Assembly (NCBI GenBank): GCA_046539045.1
Contig: JBKHHU010000053.1
Span: 1-18,312, forward strand
Reading direction: 5' to 3'
DNA from: JBKHHU01 sp046539045
Lineage (GTDB): Bacteria > Planctomycetota > Phycisphaerae > SM23-33
DNA: 18,312 nucleotides
The position numbers were made by a program, and so were the translations under genes. A model generated the notes under the pieces. It had not been told where the DNA came from. It did no database searches and saw nothing but the letters and a program-made list of their open reading frames with translations. Below are positions 6,247 to 14,135 of this stretch, piece by piece. The stretch's first letter is position 1. Each line of letters begins with the position of its first letter.

Positions 6247-6759
6247 CTACTCGCTGAATGTCTCATAGCAGACCACTTCCCGGCGGTCCTTGCGATGCTT
6301 GGCCCGCGGGCTGTCGGCCGGGTATCCCAAGGTCATCAGTTCGATGATCTTCGCCCCGTCGGGCACGCTGAGAATATCGCGGCACTTGTCCTGATCGAAG
6401 TGCCCGACCCAGCAGGTGCCCAGCCCCTCCGCCGTCGCCGCCAGGGTCATGTGATCTTCAGCGATCGCGCAGTCCACCGGACCGGCGGGAATGTCGCAGT
6501 ACATCGTCCGTTCCGGTTCGAGCGTTACCACCGCGATGATCACCGGGGCGGTCTTCATCCAGTCCTGATCGCAAGCTTCGACCAGTTCCCGCCGACGGTC
6601 CGGCTTGCGAACTACGATGAACTTCCAGTTCTGGAGGTTCCGGCCGGAGGGAGCAAAGCGACCCGCGTCCAGGACGCGAAGGAGCTTGTCCTCCTCCACT
6701 TCCTGTTTGCGATAGCTCCGACAGCTGTATCGTTTTTCGATGACGTCGTAGAAGTCCAT
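6247..6759 (-). CDS. Nitroreductase-family FMN oxidoreductase
   Basis: A 170-residue cytosolic flavoprotein of the nitroreductase superfamily, enzymes that bind FMN as dimers and use NAD(P)H to reduce nitro compounds, quinones or enones. Family marks are RYSCRSYR near the N-terminus (phosphate-binding arginines), APSGRNLQNWKFIVV (FMN ring contact), the DCAIAEDHMTLAATAEGLGT helix with C-W following, and LGYPAD near the C-terminus. The substrate cannot be read from the sequence. ATG 6759 has AAAGGA 7 nt upstream. It lies between a small membrane protein gene (9 nt upstream) and atpC (stop and start almost touching), so it is embedded in the ATP synthase operon. Several Cys residues are scattered through the fold but none form a CxxC. 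Confidence 0.9.
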   Translation of the reverse strand: MDFYDVIEKRYSCRSYRKQEVEEDKLLRVLDAGRFAPSGRNLQNWKFIVVRKPDRRRELVEACDQDWMKTAPVIIAVVTLEPERTMYCDIPAGPVDCAIAEDHMTLAATAEGLGTCWVGHFDQDKCRDILSVPDGAKIIELMTLGYPADSPRAKHRKDRREVVCYETFSE

Positions 6760-6768
6760 ATCGTTCCT

Positions 6769-7107
6769 TTACTGAGCTTCCCCGGAGGGATGATCGCCGG
6801 CAGGTTCTGCCGTTGCCGGTTCGGTCCGTCCGGTTTTCTCACACGTCTCGGGCAGCTTGCCGGTGTAGGTGGACAACACCGCACACGCCAGCGACGCCAG
6901 CACCGAAACCGCACCGACGATGCTGACCAGAACGCGGGCCCATGTCCGCGGCACCCAGGCTGCGAAGAAGATGCAGATCGCCAGCCCTGCTGCCAGCATC
7001 AATGCGCCGATCATGTAGAACAGCGGACGGCGAACGACAGAAAAGCGAAACGAAACGAACAGGTAAAAGACCAGCAAAATGGACAACGCAAGTGTCAGCA
7101 GAGACAT
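6769..7107 (-). CDS. Small three-helix membrane protein of unknown function
   Basis: A protein of 112 residues starting at ATG 7107 with AAGGAG at ideal spacing (minus strand GGAAAGGAGCCGATCG); the frame is open upstream to 7362 inside atpD, but the ribosome site decides the start. Three hydrophobic segments are visible: about 2-19 (LLTLALSILLVFYLFVS), 29-48 (FYMIGALMLAAGLAICIFFA) and 55-75 (ARVLVSIVGAVSVLASLACA). The C-terminal 30 residues are polar and rich in Glu, Thr, Pro and Ala, presumably outside the membrane. I do not recognise a family. It stands between atpD and the nitroreductase gene, so it may be a membrane partner of the reductase or an ATP synthase accessory; both are guesses. 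Confidence 0.8.
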   Translation of the reverse strand: MSLLTLALSILLVFYLFVSFRFSVVRRPLFYMIGALMLAAGLAICIFFAAWVPRTWARVLVSIVGAVSVLASLACAVLSTYTGKLPETCEKTGRTEPATAEPAGDHPSGEAQ

Positions 7108-7161
7108 CGATCGGCTCCTTTCCGTGAAAGAGGCCGCGCCGTACTGCACGCAGCACGTTCT

Positions 7162-7225
7162 GCCGCGACCGGTGCCGCGGCTCATCTTCTGTCTGTATCT
7201 TAGGTTGACACTCCAGATTCGACAA
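7162..7225 (-). promoter_or_regulatory. atpD downstream region: candidate internal promoter and hairpin
   Basis: In the 127-nt gap after atpD, minus-strand TTGTCG (7225-7220) and TAAGAT (7202-7197) are 17 nt apart, each 4 of 6 to consensus. Just downstream, GCCGCG (7162-7167) pairs with CGCGGC (7176-7181). This could give separate expression to the membrane protein, nitroreductase and atpC, but both signals are modest. Confidence 0.3.
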
Positions 7226-7234
7226 CCGCTGAGT

Positions 7235-8683
7235 CTATTCGGCGGCCGAGCTTTTCTGCTTTGCCTGGATACGTTCAGCCGCCTCGGCAGCTTCCTCGAC
7301 CGGGCCGACATACATGAACGCCTGCTCCGGCAGGTGGTCCCACTTGCCGGAGACGATTTCACGGAAGCTGCGGACCGTTTCCTTCAGTGATATAAAGTTG
7401 CCGGGCTTGCCGGTGAACGGCTCTGCCACGAAGAACGGCTGGGACAGGAACCGCTCGATCCGTCGGGCCCGCTGGACGAGCTTGCGATCTTGGTCGCTGA
7501 GTTCCTCCACACCGAGAATGGCGATGATGTCCTGCAGGTCGCGATAGCGCTGGAGGATCTGCTGCACATCCCGGGCGACGCGGTAATGCTCCTCGCCGAC
7601 GGTACCGGGGTCCAGAATTCGCGACGAACTGGCCAGTGGGTCCACGGCGGGGTAGATGCCCTTCTCGACGATCGATCGATCCAGCACGACGAACGCGTCG
7701 AGGTGTGTCACCGCCGTGGCGGGGGCAGGGTCGGTCATGTCGTCGGCGGGGACGTACACCGCCTGGACGGACGTAATGGCACCCTGTGTGGTCGAGGTAA
7801 TCCGTTCCTGCAATTCGCCCATTTCCGTAGCGAGAGTCGGCTGGTATCCCACCGCCGACGGCATGCGGCCGAGCAGTGCGGAGACTTCCGACCCGGCCTG
7901 CGAGAAACGGAAAATGTTGTCGATGAACAGCAGCGTGTCGGTTCCGCCCAGATCGCGGAAATACTCTGCCAGCGTCAGGGCAGACAGCGCCACACGGAGC
8001 CTCGCCCCGGGCGGTTCGTTCATCTGTCCGAAGACCATCGCCGTTTTCTCGATGAGTTTCTGCCCGGTCGAGCCGATTTCCGCTTCTTGCATCTCCAGCC
8101 AGAGATCGTTTCCCTCGCGGGTTCTCTCACCGACACCGGCGAACACGGAATACCCACCGTGCTGGGTGGCTACGCGGGCGATCAGTTCCTGGATGATCAT
8201 CGTCTTGCCGAGGCCGGCCCCGCCGAACAGGCCGGTCTTCCCACCGCGAACAAACGGAGCAAGCAGGTCGATGACCTTGATCCCCGTCTCGAACAACTCG
8301 CTCTTGGGAGTCAATGTTTCGAATTCCGGCGCGGCCATGTGAATCGATCGGTATTCCTCGGCGGTGACTTCCCCGCCGCCGTCAATGGGCTCGCCAAGGA
8401 CGTTGAAGACGCGACCCAGCACGCCCTCACCGACGGGCATGGAGACAGGCTTGCCGGTATCGGAAACTTCCATTCCGCGGACGAGACCGTCCGTGCTGCC
8501 CAACGCAACGCACCGGACCCGCCCGCCTCCGAGATGCTGCTGGACCTCGCCGACCAGCGAGATCGGGACCGCCCCCTCGGCGTGGATTTCCAGCGCGTTG
8601 TAGATCGGCGGGATGTTCTCTTCGGCGAACTCCACGTCGAAGGTGGAACCGATTACCTGTACGATTTTGCCTTTACCAGCCAT
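7235..8683 (-). CDS. atpD: F-type ATP synthase beta subunit (catalytic)
   Basis: A 482-residue catalytic subunit of F1. The Walker A loop is GGAGLGKT (154-161), with Leu where most homologues have Val. The catalytic glutamate lies in GVGERTREGNDL (184-193). Other family segments are FGQMNEPPGARLRVALSALT, LLFIDNIFRFSQAGSEVSALLGRMPSAVGYQPTL (Walker B and DELSEED-side hinge) and VPADDMTDPAPATAVTHLDA. The DELSEED loop is represented by VEELSDQD. Length and motifs are normal, so the enzyme should be active. It follows atpG by 28 nt and has GAGG upstream of ATG 8683. Confidence 0.98.
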   Translation of the reverse strand: MAGKGKIVQVIGSTFDVEFAEENIPPIYNALEIHAEGAVPISLVGEVQQHLGGGRVRCVALGSTDGLVRGMEVSDTGKPVSMPVGEGVLGRVFNVLGEPIDGGGEVTAEEYRSIHMAAPEFETLTPKSELFETGIKVIDLLAPFVRGGKTGLFGGAGLGKTMIIQELIARVATQHGGYSVFAGVGERTREGNDLWLEMQEAEIGSTGQKLIEKTAMVFGQMNEPPGARLRVALSALTLAEYFRDLGGTDTLLFIDNIFRFSQAGSEVSALLGRMPSAVGYQPTLATEMGELQERITSTTQGAITSVQAVYVPADDMTDPAPATAVTHLDAFVVLDRSIVEKGIYPAVDPLASSSRILDPGTVGEEHYRVARDVQQILQRYRDLQDIIAILGVEELSDQDRKLVQRARRIERFLSQPFFVAEPFTGKPGNFISLKETVRSFREIVSGKWDHLPEQAFMYVGPVEEAAEAAERIQAKQKSSAAE

Positions 8684-8711
8684 ACTGTCCTCTATGCGGC
8701 ACCAGCCGCGA

Positions 8712-9596
8712 TCATCCTTCTATCCCGGACCGCCCGCCCATGATTTCCGCCAGTTCGGTGGTGATCTGGGCCTGTCGCTGCCGGTTGTACGTCACTGTCA
8801 GGTCCTGAATCATGTCGTCGGCTGCCTCGGTCGCCGACCGCATCGAGTTCATCCGCGCGAACTGCTCGCTGGCCGCGGCGTCCAGGAAACACTGGAACAC
8901 CCGCATCTTCACCGCGGCGGGCAACAGGCTGCTCAACACCGCCTCGCGAGTCGGCATGAAGTCATATCTCGGAGGCGTAGCGGTGGTGATCGGTCTTGGC
9001 GGCGGCTCGATTTCGGTCAGCGGAAGGATCTGCGAGATCGCAGGGCTCTGCTTACCGGCCGAAATGAACTGCGTGTAGGCGATTTCCACTCCACTGATCT
9101 TCTCATCGAGAAACTCGTTCACCAGTTCATCCGTCAGCTCGCCTACCTCGCCGTAGTCCGGCATGTGGTCGAAATCCGGGAACTCCCTGTCCGGCTGCAG
9201 ACCGTTGCTTTTCAGATCGGAGATGCCTCGCTTGCCGGCAGCGTATAGCACCACCTCGTAGTCGTGCTCGGCGAGTTGCCCGACGCGCTGCAGTGCCAAC
9301 TCCGTCACACCGGCGGTGTAAGCGCCCGCCAGCCCGCGGGTGGCGCCGATGACCAGCAGCACGTCCCGCTGCAGTTTCGGCGGCGTCCGCATCAGCGGGT
9401 GATCGAGCGGCTCTGTCTGGCGGGAAACCATGTCGCCGATCATTGAGCTGATCCGGTTGGTATAGGGCCGGCTGGCTGCGGAGCGATCGTGAATCTGTTT
9501 GAAACGCGCAGTGGAGACCATCTCCATCGTTTTGGTGATGGTTCGGATGTTCCGCACCGAGTTGGCACGCTTCAGGATTTTGCGGGCATTGGCCAT
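8712..9596 (-). CDS. atpG: F-type ATP synthase gamma subunit
   Basis: A 294-residue rotor shaft of F1. The conserved N-terminal helix (RANSVRNIRTITKTMEMVST) and C-terminal helix (ARMNSMRSATEAADDMIQDL, then YNRQRQAQITTELAEI) form the coiled coil that turns inside alpha3beta3. The segment usually read as SDRGLCGG is here GATRGLAGAY, a mild deviation. The middle includes a Pro-rich stretch (EIEPPPRPIT) that lies in the globular part. ATG 9596 is 9 nt after the atpA stop, with only a distant AAGGAA, so translational coupling is likely. Confidence 0.96.
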   Translation of the reverse strand: MANARKILKRANSVRNIRTITKTMEMVSTARFKQIHDRSAASRPYTNRISSMIGDMVSRQTEPLDHPLMRTPPKLQRDVLLVIGATRGLAGAYTAGVTELALQRVGQLAEHDYEVVLYAAGKRGISDLKSNGLQPDREFPDFDHMPDYGEVGELTDELVNEFLDEKISGVEIAYTQFISAGKQSPAISQILPLTEIEPPPRPITTATPPRYDFMPTREAVLSSLLPAAVKMRVFQCFLDAAASEQFARMNSMRSATEAADDMIQDLTVTYNRQRQAQITTELAEIMGGRSGIEG

Positions 9597-9605
9597 CGTG
9601 GAAGG

Positions 9606-11339
9606 TTATTCCTTGCTCGGCGCAGCCTGTTTTTTCAGGGCTTCCTTGACCGCCTGGCGGCGGGCCTTTCGCTGTTCGGCGTAGTCGGCTTCCTTGTACT
9701 CGCGGACGATGTACCGCAGACGCTTTTCCAGCGGCTTGTCCAGTTGCCCCGAGGCTTCGAGGTCCTCGTAGAGATCGCGGTAGTTCTTCTTCACGAAGTC
9801 CAGCAGGCCCTGCTCGAAGTGCTGAACCTCATCGACCGGCAGATCGTCCAGGGCACCTTCGTTTCCGGCGAAGATGCTGATGACCTGGTCGATGGCGGGC
9901 ATGGGCTGGTACTGCGGCTGGACCAGAAGTCGAACCATCCGCTCGCCTCGCTCGAGCTGTCGGCGGGTCGCTTCGTCCAGATCCATGCCCAACTGGGCGA
10001 ACGATTCCAGTTCCCGGTAGGCGGCCAGGTCCAGTCGCAAACTGGCGGCGACGGATTTCATCGCTTTGATGGCGGCCTTGTAGCCGACTCGACTGACCGA
10101 GATGCCGACGTTAATCGCCGGCCGGATGCCCGCGAAGAACAGGCCCGGCTCGAGGTAGATCTGCCCGTCGGTGATGCCGATCAGGTTGGTTGGGATGTAG
10201 GCGGAGACCTCGCCTTCCTGCGTCTCGCAGATCGGCAGGGCAGTCATGGATCCGCCGGAATCCGCCTGCCGGTGGATCTTCAGCTCATGTTTATCCAGCC
10301 GCTCGTCGAGATCCTTTTCGGCCTGCTCCAGTTCCATGGGGCCGACGTATTCCTTCTCGTTGACGCCCTTGACGTCGCTGGCATCTTCGGGGGTGTCTTC
10401 CGGGGCGATGACGTACCGGTTGGCCAGCTTGCCGGCCCGCTCCAACAGGCGGGAGTGCAGGTAGAACACATCGCCGGGGTAGGCTTCGCGGCCGGGCGGG
10501 CGACGCAGCAGTAGCGAGATCTGTCGGTACGCAGCGGCCTGCTTGGTCAGGTCGTCGTAGACCACCAGGGTCGGCCAGCCGAAGGTGTACATGAAGTACT
10601 CGGCGATGGCACAGCCGGCATAGGGGGCGACGTATTGCAGCGGCGCCGGATCGCTGCCGGCTGCGCAGACGATGATGGTGTGATCCATCGCGCCGTGCTT
10701 GCGGAGGGTTTCGACCACACCGGCGACGGTCGATTCCTTCTGACCGATGGCGACATAGACGCAGATGACGTCGCTACGTTTCTGGTTGATGATGGTATCG
10801 ACGCCGATGGCGGTCTTGCCGGTTTTCCGGTCGCCGATGATCAGTTCGCGCTGACCCCGGCCGATGGGCGTCATCGCGTCAATGGCCTTGATTCCGGTCT
10901 GCAGCGGCTCGGTCACCGGCTGGCGTTCGGCGATTCCCGGGGCGATGATCTCGATCGGGCGGCTGGTGGTTGTTTTGATCGGTCCGCGACCGTCCAGCGG
11001 ACGGCCCAACGGATCGACGACTCGCCCGAGAATGTCCTGGCCGACCGGCACTTCCAGCAGTTTGCCCGTAGCGCGAACCTGGTGGCCCTCGCGGATACCT
11101 TCGAAATCGCCGTAGACAACCGCCCCGACGGAGCTTTCTTCGAGGTTGAACACCTGCCCCATCGCTCCGTTCTCGAACTCGAGCAACTCCCCGGCCATCG
11201 CTTCGGAGAGCCCGAAGATCTGGGCGATCCCGTCGCCTACTTCCAGAACGCGCCCAACCTGTGCGACGTCGATCTGGCTGCGGTAGCGGGAGATTTCCTC
11301 CCGGATGACACTGACGATCTCATCGGCTTTGAACTTCAT
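9606..11339 (-). CDS. atpA: F-type ATP synthase alpha subunit, with a large internal insertion
   Basis: A 577-residue non-catalytic nucleotide-binding subunit of F1, against roughly 500-515 in most bacteria. The Walker A loop is GDRKTGKTA (169-177); the arginine finger is Arg417 in ISVSRVG; GIRPAINVG and SDPAPLQYVAPYAG are typical. The excess comes mainly from residues about 306-360, a charged, helix-prone segment inserted between LLERAGKL and GGSMTALPI, which are only about 5 residues apart in E. coli-type alpha. Bacteroidota alpha subunits have a shorter insertion at this site. The C-terminus also carries a Lys/Arg/Ala-rich tail of about 25 residues. It follows atpH by 46 nt, a gap containing a perfect hairpin. 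All residues needed for nucleotide binding are present. Confidence 0.97.
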   Translation of the reverse strand: MKFKADEIVSVIREEISRYRSQIDVAQVGRVLEVGDGIAQIFGLSEAMAGELLEFENGAMGQVFNLEESSVGAVVYGDFEGIREGHQVRATGKLLEVPVGQDILGRVVDPLGRPLDGRGPIKTTTSRPIEIIAPGIAERQPVTEPLQTGIKAIDAMTPIGRGQRELIIGDRKTGKTAIGVDTIINQKRSDVICVYVAIGQKESTVAGVVETLRKHGAMDHTIIVCAAGSDPAPLQYVAPYAGCAIAEYFMYTFGWPTLVVYDDLTKQAAAYRQISLLLRRPPGREAYPGDVFYLHSRLLERAGKLANRYVIAPEDTPEDASDVKGVNEKEYVGPMELEQAEKDLDERLDKHELKIHRQADSGGSMTALPICETQEGEVSAYIPTNLIGITDGQIYLEPGLFFAGIRPAINVGISVSRVGYKAAIKAMKSVAASLRLDLAAYRELESFAQLGMDLDEATRRQLERGERMVRLLVQPQYQPMPAIDQVISIFAGNEGALDDLPVDEVQHFEQGLLDFVKKNYRDLYEDLEASGQLDKPLEKRLRYIVREYKEADYAEQRKARRQAVKEALKKQAAPSKE

Positions 11340-11364
11340 CGCTTGATCTTCTCTCGTTTGCGGT

Positions 11365-11380
11365 CGCGGGATGTCCCGCG
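11365..11380 (-). promoter_or_regulatory. Perfect hairpin between atpH and atpA
   Basis: CGCGGGA (11365-11371) pairs with TCCCGCG (11374-11380), realistically as a 6-bp stem with a tetraloop. It begins about 5 nt after the atpH stop and lies 25 nt before atpA. There is no T-run. It could protect or delimit the atpA message, of which more copies are needed (three alpha per delta). Confidence 0.4.
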
Positions 11381-11385
11381 TTTAT

Positions 11386-11979
11386 TCATGTCCTGGACTT
11401 CAACTGCTCGGCGATCCGCTTTTTCAGTTCTTCGAGCCGTCGGACAACGGACGAATCGTAGACGCGATCGCCAATTCGCAGGGAGAGCCCGCCCAGCAAA
11501 CCGGGATCGACGGTGGTATGGAGGATCGGCTCGGCGCCGAGGGATTTGGCCACGATCGTCCGGACCTGCTCTTGCTCTGCGTCGTCCAGCGGTCTGGCGG
11601 TGACCAGATTGATCTCGACCTTGCCCTGCCGCATGTTCAGGCGTCTGCGGAACTCGTGGTAGACTCCGCGGATGAGCATCAGTCGGTCGTGGCGGGTCAG
11701 CACGCCCAGCAGCGCCTCGGCCTGCTCGCTGACGCGTCCGGCGAAGACTCGCTCGACCAGCCGCATCCGCTCGCGTCGGTTCATGAGCGAACGGGTCAGC
11801 AGCATATCGAACCCGTCGACGCTGTCCAGCATGTCGATCAGGGCCTTCAGTTCCGCGGCAAGCTCTTCGGCCGCATCGTTACCCGGGATGTTGTTGAGGG
11901 CGGCCTGGGCGTACACCCCGGCCAGCGACATCATTTCCGGATCGAGTGCCGTGTGGAACTTGTTCGGAACGTCGGTCAT
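11386..11979 (-). CDS. atpH: F-type ATP synthase delta subunit
   Basis: A 197-residue subunit of the peripheral stalk, holding F1 to the b subunits. The N-terminal part is helical (LAGVYAQAALNNIPG, then a Leu/Glu-rich helical bundle); the C-terminal part carries the family signature DPGLLGGLSLRIGDRVYDSS followed by RRLEELKKR. Length is slightly above the usual 175-185, with extra residues at the N-terminus. Its ATG overlaps the atpF stop in an ATGA junction, so its translation is coupled to atpF. Confidence 0.94.
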   Translation of the reverse strand: MTDVPNKFHTALDPEMMSLAGVYAQAALNNIPGNDAAEELAAELKALIDMLDSVDGFDMLLTRSLMNRRERMRLVERVFAGRVSEQAEALLGVLTRHDRLMLIRGVYHEFRRRLNMRQGKVEINLVTARPLDDAEQEQVRTIVAKSLGAEPILHTTVDPGLLGGLSLRIGDRVYDSSVVRRLEELKKRIAEQLKSRT

Positions 11980-12590
11980 TCCCGTTTTTCCCCAACCCTC
12001 GAACTGATCTCACTTAGCGACTGCTCCAGCAGCTTCCGGCGCTGTTCCTCGGTCAGTGAACCCTGCATCACGCTGGCGGCGACATCCGTGGCCAGTTCGG
12101 CAGTGGTGCCGTAAAGATCCCGCATGGCGGCTTTCTTGGCCCGCTCAATGTCGGCGCGTGCTTTCTCGGCCGATCGCCTGGCTTCCTCGCGGGCACCGTC
12201 GAGAATTTTCTCACGAGCTTCCGATGCTTCCTTGCGGGACCGGGCGAGAATTTCTTCCGCTTCGGCCTCGGCGTAGTCCATGCGAGCCCGGTAATGTCTC
12301 AGCAGGTCCTGGGTTTCCTGCTCGCGTTTCTCGGCCCGTTTGAGTGCCTCGGAGATCGACTCCTCCCGGTTGCGCAGCTGCTTGGCGATCGGTTTCCAGG
12401 CGAACTTGCCCAGCACCGCCAGCAGAATGAAGAAGATCAGCAGCGAGGCGATGGCCTGTCCGATGTTGCCGGTCTTCTCCGACATATCCCCGCTTTCGGC
12501 TCCCAGCGCAGGGGCCGCCGAGAGGACCATCACAAGCAATGCGATGCATCCGATCAACTGCGGGATCCGCCTGTGGCTGAATCTCTCCAT
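11976..12590 (-). CDS. atpF: F-type ATP synthase b subunit with N-terminal signal peptide
   Basis: A 204-residue stator subunit. Residues 1-31 look like a cleavable signal peptide (basic start, LIGCIALLVMVLSAAPALGA), which E. coli b lacks. The membrane helix is about 45-65 (AIASLLIFFILLAVLGKFAW), followed by KPIAKQLRNREESISEAL, the classical b-subunit junction, and a long Glu/Arg/Lys/Ala-rich coiled coil to the end. GGAGG precedes ATG 12590 by about 7 nt. Only one b gene is present here, so the stalk is probably a b homodimer. It overlaps atpH by 4 nt. Confidence 0.95.
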   Translation of the reverse strand: MERFSHRRIPQLIGCIALLVMVLSAAPALGAESGDMSEKTGNIGQAIASLLIFFILLAVLGKFAWKPIAKQLRNREESISEALKRAEKREQETQDLLRHYRARMDYAEAEAEEILARSRKEASEAREKILDGAREEARRSAEKARADIERAKKAAMRDLYGTTAELATDVAASVMQGSLTEEQRRKLLEQSLSEISSRVGEKRE

Positions 12591-12620
12591 GGTACCGCCT
12601 CCGGTTGATGGAGGATCGAA

Positions 12621-12992
12621 CTAGATGAACAGCACGCCCAGAAGGCAGACGACGATCGCGAAGAGCATGCCGCCCTCGACCATCGCCGCGGTGATGATCA
12701 TCGGCGAGAACATCGAAGCAGCCGCTTCGGGCTGGCGGGCGATCGACTCGATGCAGTTGCCACCGATGCGGGCAATACCGAACCCGCCACCGACCGCACA
12801 GAGACCTGCACCCAGACAGGCGCCCATGATCGCCATGGCCCTGGCCATCGGAACGTCGTTGGGGTTCGCTACGGCGGCTTCTTCCTGCTGATTTTCCTGC
12901 GTGGTGGCTTCGCCGTCGGCTGCCATCGCCAGCGGGCTCAAGCCCGCGAGAACAAGCACCACCACCAGACCCGTCTTTGCCATGTTTGACAT
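12621..12992 (-). CDS. atpE: F-type ATP synthase c subunit with signal peptide and acidic linker
   Basis: A 123-residue precursor of the rotor-ring proteolipid, against 70-90 usual. Residues 1-24 are signal-like (AKTGLVVVLVLAGLSPLAMA), followed by an acidic Gln/Glu linker to about 46. The two ring helices follow: a Gly-rich helix 1 (about 53-82), the polar loop with ARQPE (85-89), and helix 2 with the ion-binding carboxylate Glu106 (AAMVEGGMLFAIVVCLL). The positions that carry Gln and Ser-Thr in Na+-binding rings hold Ile, Gly and Gly here, so H+ is the predicted ion. AGGAGA precedes ATG 12992 by 6 nt. It is followed by atpF after 30 nt. Confidence 0.95.
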   Translation of the reverse strand: MSNMAKTGLVVVLVLAGLSPLAMAADGEATTQENQQEEAAVANPNDVPMARAMAIMGACLGAGLCAVGGGFGIARIGGNCIESIARQPEAAASMFSPMIITAAMVEGGMLFAIVVCLLGVLFI

Positions 12993-13090
12993 CGTCGTCT
13001 CCTGCTACAAAGCATTCTGCGTACCAATGCAGCTATTGTTGAATTTTGGCTTGATGACAGCGGACCGCACACCCGCCATCGACCGTCGTC

Positions 13091-13999
13091 TCAGTGATCC
13101 GGCTCCACGTACAGTCCGATGAACATCGCCGTCAGGAACGTGAAGATGTATGCCTGCAGCCCCGCCACCAGCATCTCCAGCAGGTTCACCAACACGCTTC
13201 CCAGGATACAGGCCGCACTGATTCCCACCGCCTGCCCGATCGTCTCCCGCGTGAGATCCGCGGTAACCATCGCCACGAACATCATCAGCGCCGCCAGCAA
13301 TGCGTGACCGGCCATGATGTTCGCCAGCAGACGTACCATCAGCGAGAAACACTTGGCGACCATGCCGACCAGTTCCAACAGCGCCAGCGGAACCAGCAGA
13401 AGGTATCCGACCATGCCGGGAATCGACGGGGCCAGGCCCCTGATCCACAGCAGCGGAGAAAGCGCTACCGCCAGCGCGAGCGGCCACCTGTGGTGTTCGT
13501 GATAGCGAAGCGCGGTAGCCTTGAGGCCGAGACCGACGATGCAGACGAAGGACAACGCAGCCAGCGACCCGCACACTGTCGGGATGCTCGTCGGCGTCGC
13601 GCCGATGGGCGGAAGGTTGGCCAGTTCCGCCACCGCACCCAGCGGCAGCAGTCCTGTAAGATTCATTGCCAACACGAAAACAAACATCGTGCACAGCAGC
13701 GGAAGGAAGTCATAGGCCCTCTGGCGAAGCGCCGGTTTGGCGATCATGTCCCGCACGAAGACCACCAGAAGTTCCAGTGCGTTGGCACTTCCGTGAGGCA
13801 CCACCGAAATCCGGTACCTGCGGGCGATCGGGATGATGATCGCAGGAAGCAACAACCCCACCAGAATCATGGTGACAATCGCACTGGACATGAGCGTGAC
13901 GCTCATTCCGCCGATGCGAATCGTCCACCACGGATGGTCCTGCAGGTGATGCAGCAGCATTTCCGACAACCTGGAAGTATCTGCAGCCAGCATCCGCAT
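13091..13999 (-). CDS. atpB: F-type ATP synthase a subunit
   Basis: A 302-residue polytopic membrane protein that forms the ion channel beside the c ring. The essential arginine is Arg223 in SLMVRLLANIMAGH, and the C-terminal motif GLQAYIFTFLTAMFIGLYVEP holds the conserved Gln282. MNLTGLLPLG (112-121) is the usual NLxGLxP segment. Five or six hydrophobic helices can be followed. CGGAG lies 6 nt before ATG 13999. A non-coding gap of 136 nt precedes it and one of 98 nt follows it, each without an obvious signal. Confidence 0.96.
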   Translation of the reverse strand: MRMLAADTSRLSEMLLHHLQDHPWWTIRIGGMSVTLMSSAIVTMILVGLLLPAIIIPIARRYRISVVPHGSANALELLVVFVRDMIAKPALRQRAYDFLPLLCTMFVFVLAMNLTGLLPLGAVAELANLPPIGATPTSIPTVCGSLAALSFVCIVGLGLKATALRYHEHHRWPLALAVALSPLLWIRGLAPSIPGMVGYLLLVPLALLELVGMVAKCFSLMVRLLANIMAGHALLAALMMFVAMVTADLTRETIGQAVGISAACILGSVLVNLLEMLVAGLQAYIFTFLTAMFIGLYVEPDH

Positions 14000-14135
14000 A
14001 GGATTCTCCGAGCGGGTTTCGCTCCGTCCCGATCGACCGACCGGCGTGTTCGATGCCCGAACGTTCCCGACGCGTCCACCCCGCCGAAATTCGCCGATAC
14101 TCGCGACTATACCTGGACGGACGGCGCGGAGGCTG

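Noticed and set aside
7490..8743. 417-codon plus-strand open frame opposite atpD
   Set aside because: Antisense shadow of a gene with unmistakable catalytic motifs; no ribosome site or domain of its own.
9489..10514. 341-codon plus-strand open frame opposite atpA/atpG
   Set aside because: Antisense shadow; composition follows the complementary codons of atpA.
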